Of a stretch of DNA of 64,000 nucleotides, positions 20,880 to 32,692 are shown in pieces. Source of the stretch: Clostridium sp. (GTDB lineage Bacteria; Bacillota_I; Bacilli_A; Acholeplasmatales; Anaeroplasmataceae); NCBI GenBank assembly GCA_022010015.1, contig CP091735.1, forward strand, positions 744,001 through 808,000. The letters are read 5' to 3'. The notes below the pieces were generated by a model. It saw only the letters and a list, made by a program, of their open reading frames with translations, did no database searches and was not told where the DNA came from. A program made the position numbers and the translations under genes. The first letter of the stretch is position 1. Every line of letters begins with the position of its first letter.

Positions 20880-21700
20880 ATGAATAAAAAAATTGAATGC
20901 GAATTTTGTAATGAGGAATTTGAGGTAGAGTTAAAAGATGTGCTTACATCAGCTAACTATGATGTAAAGAAAATTATTAATGGTGAGGTGTTCTTATATG
21001 AATGTCCTCATTGTCATAAAATGGTTAAGGTAGATCATGCCTTATCATACATTGATAATGACAAGCGTACGCTATTGATTTATAACACAATTCCTGCTCT
21101 TTATTTTATTAAGGAGAAGGCGAAAAAGGATTTATTTGGCTTTAAGATTAAGGGTGCAAGCAGCTTATATGATTTAAAAACAAAGCTTGTAGCTTTAGTT
21201 AATAATTTAAATGTTAAGGCTTTAAAAATAAATGAGGTATTCTTAGCTGAATATGCTAAGGATAAAAAGGCCTCTAAATTATGTTTAGGCTATGATGAAA
21301 ATGATAACCTAGCTTATCATTTTTTTATGATGAGCTAGATAATTATTTATTTTTCTATTCCTTTTTACTAAGGATGCCTATGATAAGATTTTTAAATGAT
21401 TATAAGGATTATTTAGATTATGTAGATGATTATCTATTTGATAATCCTAAGAGATTTATAGAGGCTTGTAAGAATAATTATAATTGGAATAAAAAGCCTA
21501 AATATTATGCAGTTGTGGAAATAAATGAAGCCCTTTATTTAGGTAAGCTAATGTGTCCTAAAAAGGCAATTGGTTATGCCAATGTAGTTAATGTAAAAAC
21601 AGATAATGAGATAGTAGAGGGTAATATCTATACAATTACTAGAATTAAGGATATTGACCTACCAAATACCAAGATTTTGAAGGTATACCCTAAAGAATAA
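20880..21700 (+). CDS. CpXC-domain protein (frameshifted)
   Basis: ATG 20880 follows GGTGGAAGAA; an in-frame upstream extension to 20850 lacks homology. The start reads KKIECEFCNEEFEVELKDVL, then GEVFLYECPHCHKMVKVDHA and LSYIDND: the paired CxxC and CPxC zinc-ribbon of the CpXC family. A helical region to 21330 follows, then after breaks near 21320-21390 a C-terminal part (KYYAVVEINEALYLGKL, ITRIKDIDLPNTKILKVYP). The total of about 270 residues is usual for CpXC proteins. The function is unknown. Confidence 0.8.
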
Positions 21701-21705
21701 TAAAA

Positions 21706-21934
21706 ATGAAATTAGATGAAGCAAAAGATACTATAAAGGATTTGAAAAAGTAAGGCTTAAGTGATTCACAAATACAATATGCTTTTACAAGAATGTATTT
21801 AGATAACAAATTTACATTTGATCAATATAATGGCATGATTAATTTACTTGGTTATCATTTTTGAAGATGAATTCATTAATATGAGTGATACCAAAAGAAA
21901 ACAATTATTAAAGAAACAATTAAATATAAAATAA
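21706..21934 (+). CDS. Small hypothetical protein with an in-frame stop
   Basis: About 75 residues starting MKLDEAKDTIKDLKK, then TAA at 21751, then GLSDSQIQYAFTRMYLDNKF in the same frame and, after one break near 21865, EDEFINMSDTKRKQLL. The TAA is not in a homopolymer; a single C-to-T change of CAA would explain it. It starts five bases after the CpXC gene and lies 25 bases before the macro-domain gene, so it probably belongs to the same operon. Confidence 0.45.
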
Positions 21935-21958
21935 TTAGGGATTTAGGAGAAAGTTTTT

Positions 21959-22971
21959 ATGAATAAGAGTAAGATTCTTATAATGAAAAAAAGGAATAAC
22001 AGAATCTAATATTGAGTGTATTGTAAATGCAGCAAATGAAGATTTAGCAAATGGTGGTGGAGTATGTGGGGCAATATTTAAGGCTGCAGGTAATGAACTT
22101 ACTCTAACTTGTAAACAAATAGGCCATTGTAATACTGGTGAGGCAGTTATTACTAAGGCCTTTAATCTTTCTAAGAATAAATATATTATTCATGCTGTTG
22201 GCCCTATATATGATAAGAATAACATTCAGCAATGTCGAGATGATTTATATAATGCTTATATGAATTCTTTAAAGCTAATGCTAGAAAATAGATGTAGTAC
22301 AATTACTTTTTCCATTAATTTCTAGCGGTATTTATAATTATCCAATTAGAGAAGCGTGGAATGTAGCAATAAAGGCTTGTAATAAATTTATTGATTTACA
22401 TAATGATATTGCTATAAGCATTTATTTTGCAGTGATAAATGATGATATTTATAATCTAGGTAATGATATTTTAAAGAGTGTATTAAAGGAAAAATATGAT
22501 ACTCCAACATCAAGAATATATGAGGCTGTAGCTTTTTCTTCATAAAATTGGTTATGAAAAGTTAAGGGTTATGTCAAGCATAAGTCCATCTGGGTCTAAT
22601 TTTCGAACGGAAATATCAGTTAAAGAAAATTTTGATTCAACTGGATATATTATTAAGGGAGATAAAAAATACCCATCTTATAGAATAAGTGATATTTTTA
22701 GAAGATCATTATTTTGGCTTTTGCAAAAGAAATTGAGAATATGTCAATAGAAGAACTAGCATTGAATATTCTTAATGAAACTCCAAATTTAAAGGAATTA
22801 GCAAAAGGAAAAAGATCCAAAATATGTAAAATGGTTTGAAGAAGTTCTAAAATTATCTAGAAATAAGATTTTTTTCCTTATGGCTTTGATGATGGTGGTT
22901 ACTCTCTATATAAGACAAAAAAAGTTAAGCTTACGAATGGTGAATATATTGATTATCCACCAATGGATTAA
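21959..22971 (+). CDS. Macro-domain (ADP-ribose-binding) protein with conserved C-terminal part (frameshifted)
   Basis: Residues 1-170 are a macro domain: ITESNIECIVNAANEDLANG, GGGVCGAIFKAAG (ADP-ribose-binding loop), IGHCNTGEAVITKAF, KYIIHAVGPIYD and ISSGIYNYPI (second loop). Such domains hydrolyse ADP-ribosyl modifications or O-acetyl-ADP-ribose. About 140 further residues follow (FLHKIGYEKLRVMSSISPSG, KGDKKYPSYRISDIF, KVKLTNGEYIDYPPMD), a part I know only as conserved and of unknown function. Breaks lie near 21985, 22310, 22535 and 22700. GGAGA precedes the ATG. Confidence 0.85.
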
Positions 22972-23009
22972 AATTTATATAATATATTAATTGGTAGGGA
23001 GTTGAGAAA

Positions 23010-25810
23010 ATGAAAGATACATTTTTTTAACTAATTATAGTAAAACAACATTCTTGGATAAAATTAAAGATTCTTTAAAGAAATGTAATAGCTTTTTCTT
23101 TATCTGTTAGTTTTTATTAAAAAAAGCAGGCTTAGTATTATTAGAAAGAGAAATGGAAGAAGCATTAGAGCGTGGAGTTAATGGCAGAATTATTACTTCT
23201 ACTTATCAAAATTTTTACTGATATTGCTTCTTTAAGAACATTTTTTTAAATTGGATGAATAAATATCCTAATTTTTAAATGTCATATTGATTATAATTGT
23301 TTTTGGAGAAAATGGATTTCACTCAAAAAGGTTATTTATTTGAATATGATAGTTCTTATGAATTTGTTGTTGGTTCTTCTAATATTACAAGATTTGCATT
23401 ATTAAAAAAATGTAGAATGGAATGTTTCAATACATTCAAATGATGAAATGGAATCTATTGAAGATGCATATAAAGAATATAATATGCTTTGGAATCAAAC
23501 TAAAGAATTAACAAATGAAATAATTAAAAAGCTATTCAATATCTTTGGATTATGCAATTGAAAAGTGGGATATGGATTATTTTAATCCTGAGGTTGAAGG
23601 AATTAGACCTAATTCAATGCAAAGAAAGGCTTTAAAAGAATTAAGAAGAAATAGAGATTTAGGAGTTAAAAAGAGCCCTTGTAGTTGCTGCTACTGGTTC
23701 TGGTAAAACTTATCTAGCTGCTTTTGATGCTAAAAATTATGATGCTAAGAAATTGTTATTTATTGTTCATAGAGATTCAATTTTAAGAGAAGCGTTAATA
23801 ACATTTCAAAAGGTTTTTGGAGCAGAAAGATCTTATGGTATGTATAATGGTCAAATTAAAGATACTGAAGTTGATTTTTTATTTGCATCAAATACAATGA
23901 TGTCAAAGCATTTAAATGAATTTGACCCTAATGAATTTGATTATATTTGTCTTGATGAATGTCATCATGCAAGTGCTTCAAGCTATAAATCAATAATGGA
24001 TTATTTTAAACCAGGATTTATTTTTAGGATTAACTGCAACACCTGAACGTATGGATAATCAAGATGTTTTTGGATTATTTGAAAATAATGTTCCTTTTGA
24101 ATTAAGGCTTAGGGACGCTATAATTAATGATTTAGTTGTTCCGTTTCATTATTATGCAATAAGGGATGAGTTTGCTGACTACTCATCTGACAATAAATCT
24201 AAGGTTGCTAAGGAAATTGCTAAAACAATAAATGTTAATTTTATTGTTTCTCAAATTGATAAGCATAAAAAAGAAAATGAAAAGCTTAAATGTATTGCCT
24301 TTTTGTACAAGTATTGATCACGCAAATTTGATGGCTAATGAATTTTGTATGCTTGGCTATGATGCTATTTCACTTACTGGTGGTAATAACTTAGGTGAAA
24401 GAGTTAAGGCGTTTAAGGATTTACAAGATGATAGTAAGTCATTAGAAATTATTTGTACTGTTGATATATTAAATGAAGGTGTTGATATTCCTGCTGTTAA
24501 TATGGTTTTATTTTTAAGACCAACAGAATCATCAACTATTTTCCTTCAACAGCTTGGACGTGGGCTACGTAAATATAACAATAAAGAATATTTAACGGTG
24601 TTAGATTTCATTGGTAATAATTATGATAGATCTATTCAAATTGCTTTAGCTTTAGGAACTTTAGGTAAAACGACTTATACTGAAAAAGCTTATTTAAAAG
24701 ATTTAATAAGAACTGATTTTACAAGTCTTCAAATACCTGGTGTAGAAATATTTTTTGATGATTTAGCTAAGACTGATATAATTGCTTATTTAGATAAGGC
24801 TAATTTCAATAAAAAGGATTTTATGAAGAAGAATTATGAAAACTTCAAAAAGTATTTAAATAAAGAAACATACCCAACACATATGGATTATCTTGATAGT
24901 GAAATCGCCCCTGATTTAATTCGATTTATCAAATCTAAAATAGGTAATAAGAATAAATCTTATTATTCATTTTTTTAAAGAAAAATTGATGAGCTTGGAT
25001 TACCTCTATTTGATGCCAACCAAATAGAATTTATTGATGATGTTTCAGAATTATTACCACTTGTACGCGATGATGAATATTTAATTATCAATCAATTGTT
25101 AAATGAAGATTTAGATTTAAATAAGTTTGTTGGTTATAACAATAAAGTGACATTTAATACTTTAAATAATGCTTTTCATATTTTTAAATAAGCAGAATAT
25201 TATTGTTGATAATAAGTTGAATGTTGAAAATATTAATGCTGATTTTTTAAATTACATGGCCGATTTACTTGAATATGGTCTTACAAGATGTGATAATGAA
25301 TTTGGTGAATATGATGGTAAGTTTAAGTATTTAGGTAATTATTATAAGGAACAAATTCAAATGGTTAGACTAAAGGATGGCTTAATGTCTGTTAAGGGTA
25401 CGGAATTTGAATTAGATACAAGGGAAACCTATTGTTATGTTGGATTAAATAAGGATGTTGGAATTGATGAAAGATTACAGTATAAAAGATAAGTTTATTT
25501 CACCTATTATCTTTCAATGGGAATCTGAAACTAATACAACTTTAAATAATTCTATTGGTAAAAAAATACTTGAAACAAAAAGTTGTACATTTATTTGTAA
25601 GAAAGATAAAACAAGAAGATGGAATCACTTTACCATTTACTTATTTTTGGTACTGGTAAATTCACAAATATTAGAGAATCATTTACTATGGAGAGTGATA
25701 AAAAGTTATCAACATTACTAACTGATATTGTACTTGATAAAAAGGTTGATCCTGAATATTATTTAGATTTCAACATTCCAGAAGAAAAAAAGAGGAAAAA
25801 AATAATATGA
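23010..25810 (+). CDS. PLD-like / DEAD-DEAH helicase / DUF3427 protein (frameshifted)
   Basis: About 930 residues. The N-terminal phospholipase-D-like domain has the H-x-K motif GFHSKGYLFEYD near 23310 and VVGSSNIT. The SF2 helicase has VAATGSGKTYLAA (motif I, near 23692), CLDECHHA (motif II, 23950), LTATPERMD (III), TVDILNEGVDIPAVN (V) and QQLGRGLRKY (VI). The DUF3427 end has KDKFISPIIFQWESETNTT and a VHLFVRKIKQ-like stretch across a break. This architecture occurs in defence islands, probably acting on foreign DNA. It ends in TGA overlapping the NUDIX start (ATGA). At least ten homopolymer breaks. Confidence 0.88.
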
Positions 25811-26203
25811 AGCATTATGAGGTTGTTTGTGCTCTTATTCAAAAATGATGAAAATAAGATTTTTTGTTGCAAAAGAGGCCCTGGCAGAGCATTAGAAGGT
25901 AAATGGGAATTTCCTGGTGGTAAGGTTGAAGCGCATGAAACACATGAGGAAACAATTGTTAGAGAAATAAAAGAGGAATTAAAAAGCGACTATAAAACCT
26001 TTAGAATATATTGGTAAATCTTATTATGAATATCATAAATTAAGTCCTTATAATGATTTTAGTATTACCTTATATGCCTACAAATGTAGGCTCATAGAAG
26101 GTAGCTTAACTTTAACAGAAACATACAGAAGCAAGATGGACTACTATTGAGGAAATGAAAGAAATGGATTTTTGCTGCAGCAGATAAACCATTTATTAAA
26201 TAA
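25807..26203 (+). CDS. NUDIX hydrolase (frameshifted)
   Basis: About 130 residues: MKHYEVVCALIQND, ENKIFCCKRGPGRALEGKW, EFPGGKVE and the NUDIX box GGKVEAHETHEETIVREIKE plus EL (G-x5-E-x7-REUxEE, near 25915). The C-terminal part (NDFSITLYAYKC, WTTIEEMKEMDF) resembles MutT/CTP pyrophosphohydrolases, which clean nucleotide pools. Its ATG overlaps the helicase TGA, so the two are translationally coupled and likely work together. Confidence 0.88.
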
Positions 26204-26632
26204 TTGATTATGATAGATATAATGAAATTTATAATGAAGGTTTTAATTTTTTTATTCCCATGTTGTTATGCATGGTTATATATACAATTACAAAACTATT
26301 CATTTTAAGGATAATTTATTATTTGTTGGTAATAAAAAATATATAAAAAAATATTATGTCAAAGTGTGATACAACTAAAACTGATTGTATCAAATTATTT
26401 ATTTTATATGGCAATTTATTTTTATTTGACAGAATTATTAAAAAGAAAATGTTAACGATAAAAAAACATAACAATCATAAAAAAACTAATAGATATTAAT
26501 TGGTTTTTATTTTTTTACTATTGAATTTAATATTTGTCGTTTTGTAAGTGATTTACAAGTTAATTATACTAAAATTCTTTTTAATATTTTTCGAAAATAT
26601 ATCAAAAATGTAAATTAAGTATTGTTTTGTTC
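26204..26632. other. Intergenic region between two defence units
   Basis: 430 AT-rich bases. A weak hairpin with a T tract near 26485-26515 may end the helicase-NUDIX transcript. No gene could be supported, though short open stretches exist near 26210-26330. Confidence 0.4.
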
Positions 26633-26670
26633 AAATATGTATAAAAAAAGTGATATAATTATACATATTT
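26633..26670. promoter_or_regulatory. Inverted repeat around a -10 box upstream of the phosphorothioation locus
   Basis: A perfect 11-bp inverted repeat (AAATATGTATA at 26633-26643, TATACATATTT at 26660-26670) encloses the sequence GATATAAT. A repressor bound here would cover the promoter. The ATG of the helicase lies 34 bases downstream. Confidence 0.5.
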
Positions 26671-26703
26671 AAATTTTTTTATAATTTTGGGTGGTATTGT
26701 TGT

Positions 26704-28776
26704 ATGAATTTCAAAGATTTTGATATTAAGGTTTCTTATAAAAGTGTTGGTGAACAAACTATTTCATCTATAATTAATCCGTTACTAGGTTGTACAAAAT
26801 TCTATAAAAGAAGCGTTGGATTTTTTAGTTCATCTGCACTTGATTTTTATTTCTGATGGGCTTTTTATCATTAGCAAAAAAATGGTGGTAAGATTTTTTT
26901 GGCAACTTCCCCGCAATTATCTGAAGAAGATATAATTGCAATAAAAAAAATGGTTATTCAAAAACAGAATTATATAAGAATCGATTTATTTCTGAATTTA
27001 CAAATACAATTATCACGTTAGAAGATGATAATTTAGAACTTTTTAAGTGATTTAATTTCTGAGGAAATATTAGATATAAAGATTGTTATGAAACCAAATG
27101 GTGGTATGTATCATGACAAGTTAGCAGTGTTAACAGATTTTGATGATAATGTTGTTGTCTTTACTGGATCAAATAATGAAAGTAGAAATGGATTCAATGA
27201 TAATTATGAAAAAAATCCGCACTTTTAAAAAGTTGGTTTGACTATGAAGGCCATGTACAGGATGAAAGCGAAGAAATTGAAAGCATTTGGAATAATAGTA
27301 ATGAATTTTTTTAGAAGTATATGAATTTAATGATGCAATAAAAAAAATTCTATTATTCAAGTAAGAAAATATAATAAGAATAATATAAAAAAAGAAGTTT
27401 ATAATTTACGAGAGTATCAAAAAGAAGCTAGAAATTCATGGGTAAGTAATGGGTATAAAGGATTTTTTGTGATGGCAACTGGAACGGGTAAAACAATTAC
27501 TGCTTTATATTCTATTAAAGAGTTACTTGATAAAAAAAGAAGTTTTTTTACAGTTATTGCAGTTCCATATATTCATTTAGTTTCTCAGTGGTACGAAGAT
27601 GTCATTAAAATAATGCCTAATTGTCAAATTATTAAAGCATATAGCGCTATTACTACTTGGGATTCTGATATTATCAATTCTATTTATTATAATAAATATC
27701 ATGAACATAAAAAGGAATATTATTGTTATCACAACAATTAAAAAGTTTATCTTTACCTAGATTTGACAATGCTATAAAAACAAATTTCGGTTGAAAAAAA
27801 CTACTGGTTGTTGATGAGGCTCATAATTTTATTAATAAAATTTATGATGATAAATATAAATTTCAATATATGTTAGGTTTAAGTGCAACACCTGTTTTTG
27901 GAAAGGATAAAAGTAAAACTGATGCATTAGTAAATTTTTTTGGTGGCGAGGTATATAGTTTGCCAATAGAAAAGGCTATTGGTAATCATCTTGTCAACTA
28001 TGAATATCATCCATTATATGCATTTCCAACTTTAGAAGAAGAAGAAAAAAATTTAACTATTATTCTAAGAAAATGGCTTCATGTTTTTAAAGATGGTAAA
28101 TTAATTGATAAAGATACTTTTGTAAAAGTTCATAGAGCGAGATTACGTTGTATCTCAATGATTCAGGCGAAAATTGATTATCTTCCTGAGTACATTGACA
28201 AAATAAATAGGAAAGATCATTTTATAGTTTATTGTTCTGACGGTAAGGTTTTAGATGAAAATAATGAAAAAAAGACAGATACAATATGCTTTAGATATTT
28301 TGAATGAAAAGGGTTATAAACCATCAAAATTTACAGCTAATGAAAATATGGATGATCGAATAAGGTTGATCAATGATTTTAATAGTGGTTATATTAGTTC
28401 GCTTGTTGCAATTAGATGCTTGGATGAAGGAATAAATATACCATCAATTGAAACGGCTTTGATTTTTATCAAGTAATGATAATTATAGGGAGTTTGTTCA
28501 AAGAAGAGGCCGTATTTTGAGAAAATATGGCAATAAAAAAAATGTGCATATATTTATGATGTTATCGTTTTACCTAGTTTAGATTGTAAGGGGATGGCAC
28601 AAATTGAATTGAGGCGATTTTATGAATATGCAAAGCTTGCTATTAATTCGAAAGAACATTTTGGTTGAGTTAGATACAAATTTATCTAAATATAACTTAA
28701 AAAGAGATGATATTTTTGTTTGATATTGATGAATTTGATGATGATGTTTTTAGGAGGAGAATTATTAGATGATTAG
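26704..28776 (+). CDS. Phosphorothioation-linked restriction helicase (PLD + DEAD/DEAH) (frameshifted)
   Basis: About 690 residues. The N-terminal part has GLSLAKNGGKIFLATSPQL-like sequence and a phospholipase-D motif MYHDKLAVLTD with VVFTGSNNESRNGF (27108-27195). The SF2 helicase has FFVMATGTGKTITALYS (motif I, 27462), LLVVDEAHNF (II), LGLSATPVFGKD (III), LVAIRCLDEGINIPSIE (V) and FVQRRGRILRKYG (VI). It leads the dnd locus. The arrangement matches the helicase family annotated as DNA phosphorothioation system restriction enzyme, which attacks DNA lacking the modification. About ten homopolymer breaks. Its end overlaps the next gene by eight bases. Confidence 0.85.
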
Positions 28777-28936
28777 TGAAGATGATAAGAAAAAAATTGT
28801 TCAAAGTACTGTAATTGAAATATTGAAGCTTGAAAAATATGCTTTAAATCAATTATCTAAACCAGCTAAAATTAAAATGATTGAAGATATAACAGCTAAA
28901 TTTGAGGAGGAATATTCAAAGTATGAAAATAAGTAA
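28769..28936 (+). CDS. 55-residue protein of the restriction module
   Basis: Intact: MISEDDKKKIVQSTVIEIL, then KLEKYALNQLSKPAKIKMIE and a charged helical tail. It overlaps the helicase end by eight bases and the ATPase start by fourteen, so it is firmly part of this operon. It is probably all helical. No family recognised; the position suggests a small adaptor between helicase and ATPase. Confidence 0.7.
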   Translation: MISEDDKKKIVQSTVIEILKLEKYALNQLSKPAKIKMIEDITAKFEEEYSKYENK

Positions 28937-31003
28937 GATTACAATTGAAAATTTTTAGATGTTATTATGGCAAACATGTTGTTGAATTTAGCACAGATGG
29001 AAAAAAATCACTTTAATATATGGTTTATCGGGTGCTGGAAAGACTTCTTTTTTTACAATTTATAAATTGGGTTTTATATAATAAAAAAACGATTTTTGCT
29101 AAAAAGAGATGATAATGGAAAAAAATAATAGAAAAATTTTTCCTGTTTATAATCTTAAATTAGATGATGAAACTGAAAGAGGTAGTACTTTTTGAGGTTA
29201 AGGGAGTAATTGATTTTAGTCATAATGGTATTGATTATCAAGTGATTAGAAACGGAAACATATAAGAAAAATTTTACTTCTTCTATAAAAAGATGATTCT
29301 GATTTTGTTCTTTTATATTCTGATAATGGAAATTGGATTGAGTATACTGATGATATTGCCAATAAAATTAATGAAATAGTTCCGAGAGCTCTTTCAAAAT
29401 ATTTCTTTTTTTCATGGAGAAAAAAATGGATTTGTTAAATAATGAAGATTCCGAATTAAAACAGGCTATTTATAAATTATTCGGATTAAATAGATTCGAG
29501 GAAGCTCTATCTCATTTAGGTGATAAAAAAAGACATCTCAAACGGTTATTTATAAATATTATAATGAAAAAAATAGACAACTTAAAGGAACTAGCGGCGT
29601 TGATCCAAATGAATTGTTTAAAAAAATGGTCGCTTGTAATCAACGTGCTAAAGATTTAAATGTAAATGCTCAAACATATGAACAAGGAGAAAAAAATTTT
29701 TTTCTGATAAAGCTAAGTTTATTATTGAACAAATTGGAAAAAAAGAATCAAGTGGTGCATTTGAAGAAACTATAAAAGCAAACAATAGGCTTATATTGTC
29801 ATATGAGCAACAAATTCAGGACCTATTGTATTCAATAGGTCGATGTTTTTATAGGACAGTTCCATACTTAATGTTGTCAGATTTGACTAAGAATAGTGTG
29901 AAGCTACTTGCTGAAGAAGCTAGTACGCAAGAATCTAAAAAGACAGTAATATTTAAAAAAATCTTAAGAAAGATTTATTAAAAAGAAATTTTGGAAAAAA
30001 ATACATGCACTTGTGATAGATGTTTAGATGAAAAAAATCTAAAAATTATATTCAAAGTACTATTGATAGTATGCCACCTGATTCATATATATATCAATTA
30101 AAAGCAATTTGCATCTAAATCTTCTGATTATATTAAATTATCACAGGATGAGTATGATAAAATTGATTCATATTTAGCTAAAGTCACAGAATTAAGAACA
30201 GAAATATTGAATTTAAATGATTCTAACAAATCTTTGACTGAAAAAAATTAAAAAAAGTTGAGGATACAAAAGATTTGGCTCAACAGTATGATGAAGCAAA
30301 TGCAAAAAGTTAAAGAATATAACTCAAAGAAAACAACTGCGCAAAATGAAGAGGGAAAATACATAAATGCTTCAGCAAAATATGAAAGCGAATATAATAA
30401 AGCATTAAATGATATCAAGATAAAAAAATATATTTGATGAAAAAATTGAGCTACTTGAAAGAATTTATAAAGTTATCGAAAAAGAATTCTCAAAAAAAGT
30501 TGAAAATACTGTTTCAACTCTAGAAGAAAGTATTCTTGAAATTTATAAAAATTTTATCGACTAGAAACAGAAGATTTTGATAAAATTAGGTTTCTAAATG
30601 ATGACTTTTCACTAAGACGTGTTTCACGTACTGGTGGACAAGAAGCAATTGATGTATATTCATATATTATTGGTATGATAAAAGCACTTCATCAATTGGA
30701 TGCGGAAAGTAATGAAAAGGAATTTCCAATTATTATTGATGCTCCTTTTTCACATACTGATGTTATTCAGGCAAATCATGTGTTTGATACGTTACCTGAA
30801 ATAGCTCCTCAAGTTATAATTTTATCATTAGAATTGGATAAGTTTAAAAAAATTCTATAATTGATTCAAGAGTTGGAAATACATATGTAATTAGTTCAAA
30901 TGATAAACAGAATCTTGCAACAATTAGTAAATGTAGTATTTCAGAATTATTTGAAATTGAAAAGAAAAATGCTTTAAAGGCTGTATCTAAGGAGGTTAAA
31001 TAA
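28923..31003 (+). CDS. SMC/Rad50-like AAA ATPase of the restriction module (frameshifted)
   Basis: About 680 residues. The N-terminal half has KISKITIENF and Walker A IYGLSGAGKTSF near 29020, then KYFFFHGEKMDLL. The middle (29500-30540) is coiled coil with a CTCDRC pair near 30007 that could be a zinc hook. The C-terminal half has RTGGQEAIDVYSY (signature-like) and Walker B EFPIIIDAPFSHTD near 30720. It resembles DndD but is a separate gene. Over a dozen breaks in A/T runs. Overlaps its neighbours at both ends (TAATG at 31001). Confidence 0.8.
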
Positions 31004-31547
31004 TGAATCTAAGTGGAGATATTATTTTAAAGAATTCTCTGTGGAATGATGCTGAAGACAAATTATGTCATAATTTTATTTTTCGAAAGAACGGTAGATT
31101 TATTTATTGTAGCATGTACAATTGGTATTAAAGAGGATAAAATTTTGGAAAATGATTTAACTGATGATGATAAGCCTAAATCAATAGGTAGAAGTACGTA
31201 TTTAATGAAAAAAATGAAGATTTGACTACCATCATTAACTTTTTTTATATCAAAATGCTATTTTGAACTCAAGTAATGTTTCATTTGATAATGAAACTCG
31301 AATGAGATTGGCTTTTGATCCTGACTTCCCCGATGACAAAGCAAAAATTAATTTTTCACCAACAAATTTCTTGGTTAAATTTGCGAATTATGGATTAAGT
31401 AAGATTTATGAAAACTATAATGTTAATGATTTATCTTTTTATTTCAAGTATAAAAAAAATAAAATTGATGAAATGATGATGAAAGATTACTCAGATGTTA
31501 TAGCTGAAATTGATAAAGAAATTGACGAATTTGATAATATTAAATGA
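31003..31547 (+). CDS. Phosphorothioation-associated protein of about 180 residues (frameshifted)
   Basis: Starts MNLSGDIILKNSLWNDAEDK one base inside the stop of the ATPase gene. Later parts are VDLFIVACTIGIKED, NSSNVSFDNETRMRLAFDPD and an acidic tail AEIDKEIDEFDNIK. I do not recognise a domain with certainty; small proteins of this kind occur next to dnd genes. It closes the four-gene module and is followed by a terminator. Breaks lie near 31080, 31210 and 31240. Confidence 0.6.
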
Positions 31548-31577
31548 AAAAAAGGTATTGAAATATTTTATTTATGG

Positions 31578-31616
31578 TGCTATACTCAAGTATATACGTG
31601 AGTATAGCATTTTTTT
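31578..31616 (+). terminator. Terminator/attenuator immediately before dndB
   Basis: A perfect 11-bp stem (31578-31588 with 31599-31609), a ten-base loop and a T7 tract. The dndB ribosome site (GGAGGT) starts a few bases later and no promoter fits between, so dndB-A transcription probably depends on readthrough. Confidence 0.85.
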
Positions 31617-31632
31617 ATGGAGGTATTTTTTT

Positions 31633-32688
31633 ATGTTTTTCTTATAATTTTCCAGCAGTTAAAGGAATTCAAGCAGAAACTGAATATTATGTAACTATGG
31701 TTCCATGTAAGTTTTTACCTAAATTATTTAAGGTTGACAATGAAGGAGTTTTACCTGAATTTAGAGCACAAAGAAAATTAAATTTAAATAGAATTCCTGA
31801 AATAAAAGATTATATTATTAACAATAGAAACTCGTATGTATTCTCAGCATTAGCTGCTTCAATTGATGGTGATTTTATTTTTTTAATGAAATTCAGGATT
31901 CCATTGGTATTCTTGAAATTGATATGGATGCTAGATTTTTTTGATTAACGATGGTCAACATCGAAATGCTGCAATACAAAATGCAATTGAAGAAGATGAG
32001 ACATTAGGAAATGAAACTATTCCTGTAGTTTTTTTGCGGATAAGGGCTTGGAGAGAAGCCAACAAATGTTTACAGATTTGAATAAATACGCTGTAAAGCC
32101 ATCTAAATCTCAAAATACTTTCTATGATCATAAAGATCCATTATCTATTATGAGCAGAAACATTATTGAATCAAATCAGTTTTTTTAAAAAAATTATACT
32201 GATGTTGAGAATGATGCTTTGGGAAAATTTTCTGCGAAATTATTCACATTAAATAGTTTTTATACTGCAAATAAGATGATTGTTGGGTCAAAAAAATTAA
32301 CAGATGAACTAACCAGATTTTGCAATAATTATTGGAATTTAGTTGTTGCCAATATTGTTGAATGGAAAATGCTTGAAAATAAAGAGCTAGCTAAGAAGTC
32401 TCTTCGTGAAGAATATATTATTACTCAAAATGTTGTATTATATTCCTTTGGTAAGTTAGGTGCTTTCTTTTTTTAAATAATCCTAATTTTTAAAATGGAA
32501 GACTATTTAATTAATTTAAATAAGATAAATTGGCTACGTACAGATCCTCAATGGGATGGTCGTACAATTATAAATGGAAAAATTGCAGTTAAAACACAAA
32601 ATATTAATTTAACATATTTAAAAAAATTAAAGAATTAATTGGTATAAAATTATCACTAGCAGAGAAAGAAATGAATGAGTTGAGGTAA
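31633..32688 (+). CDS. dndB: DndB, regulator of DNA phosphorothioation (frameshifted)
   Basis: About 350 residues. With one T removed the start reads MFSYNFPAVKGIQAETEYYV. The DGQHR motif that names the family is present as FLINDGQHRNAAIQNAIEE (near 31945), then DLNKYAVKPSKSQNTFYDH. DndB proteins modulate modification frequency and repress dnd transcription in characterised systems. GGAGGT precedes the ATG. Breaks lie near 31640, 31885, 31940, 32030 and 32475. dndC starts five bases after its stop. Confidence 0.9.
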
Positions 32689-32692
32689 TAAT

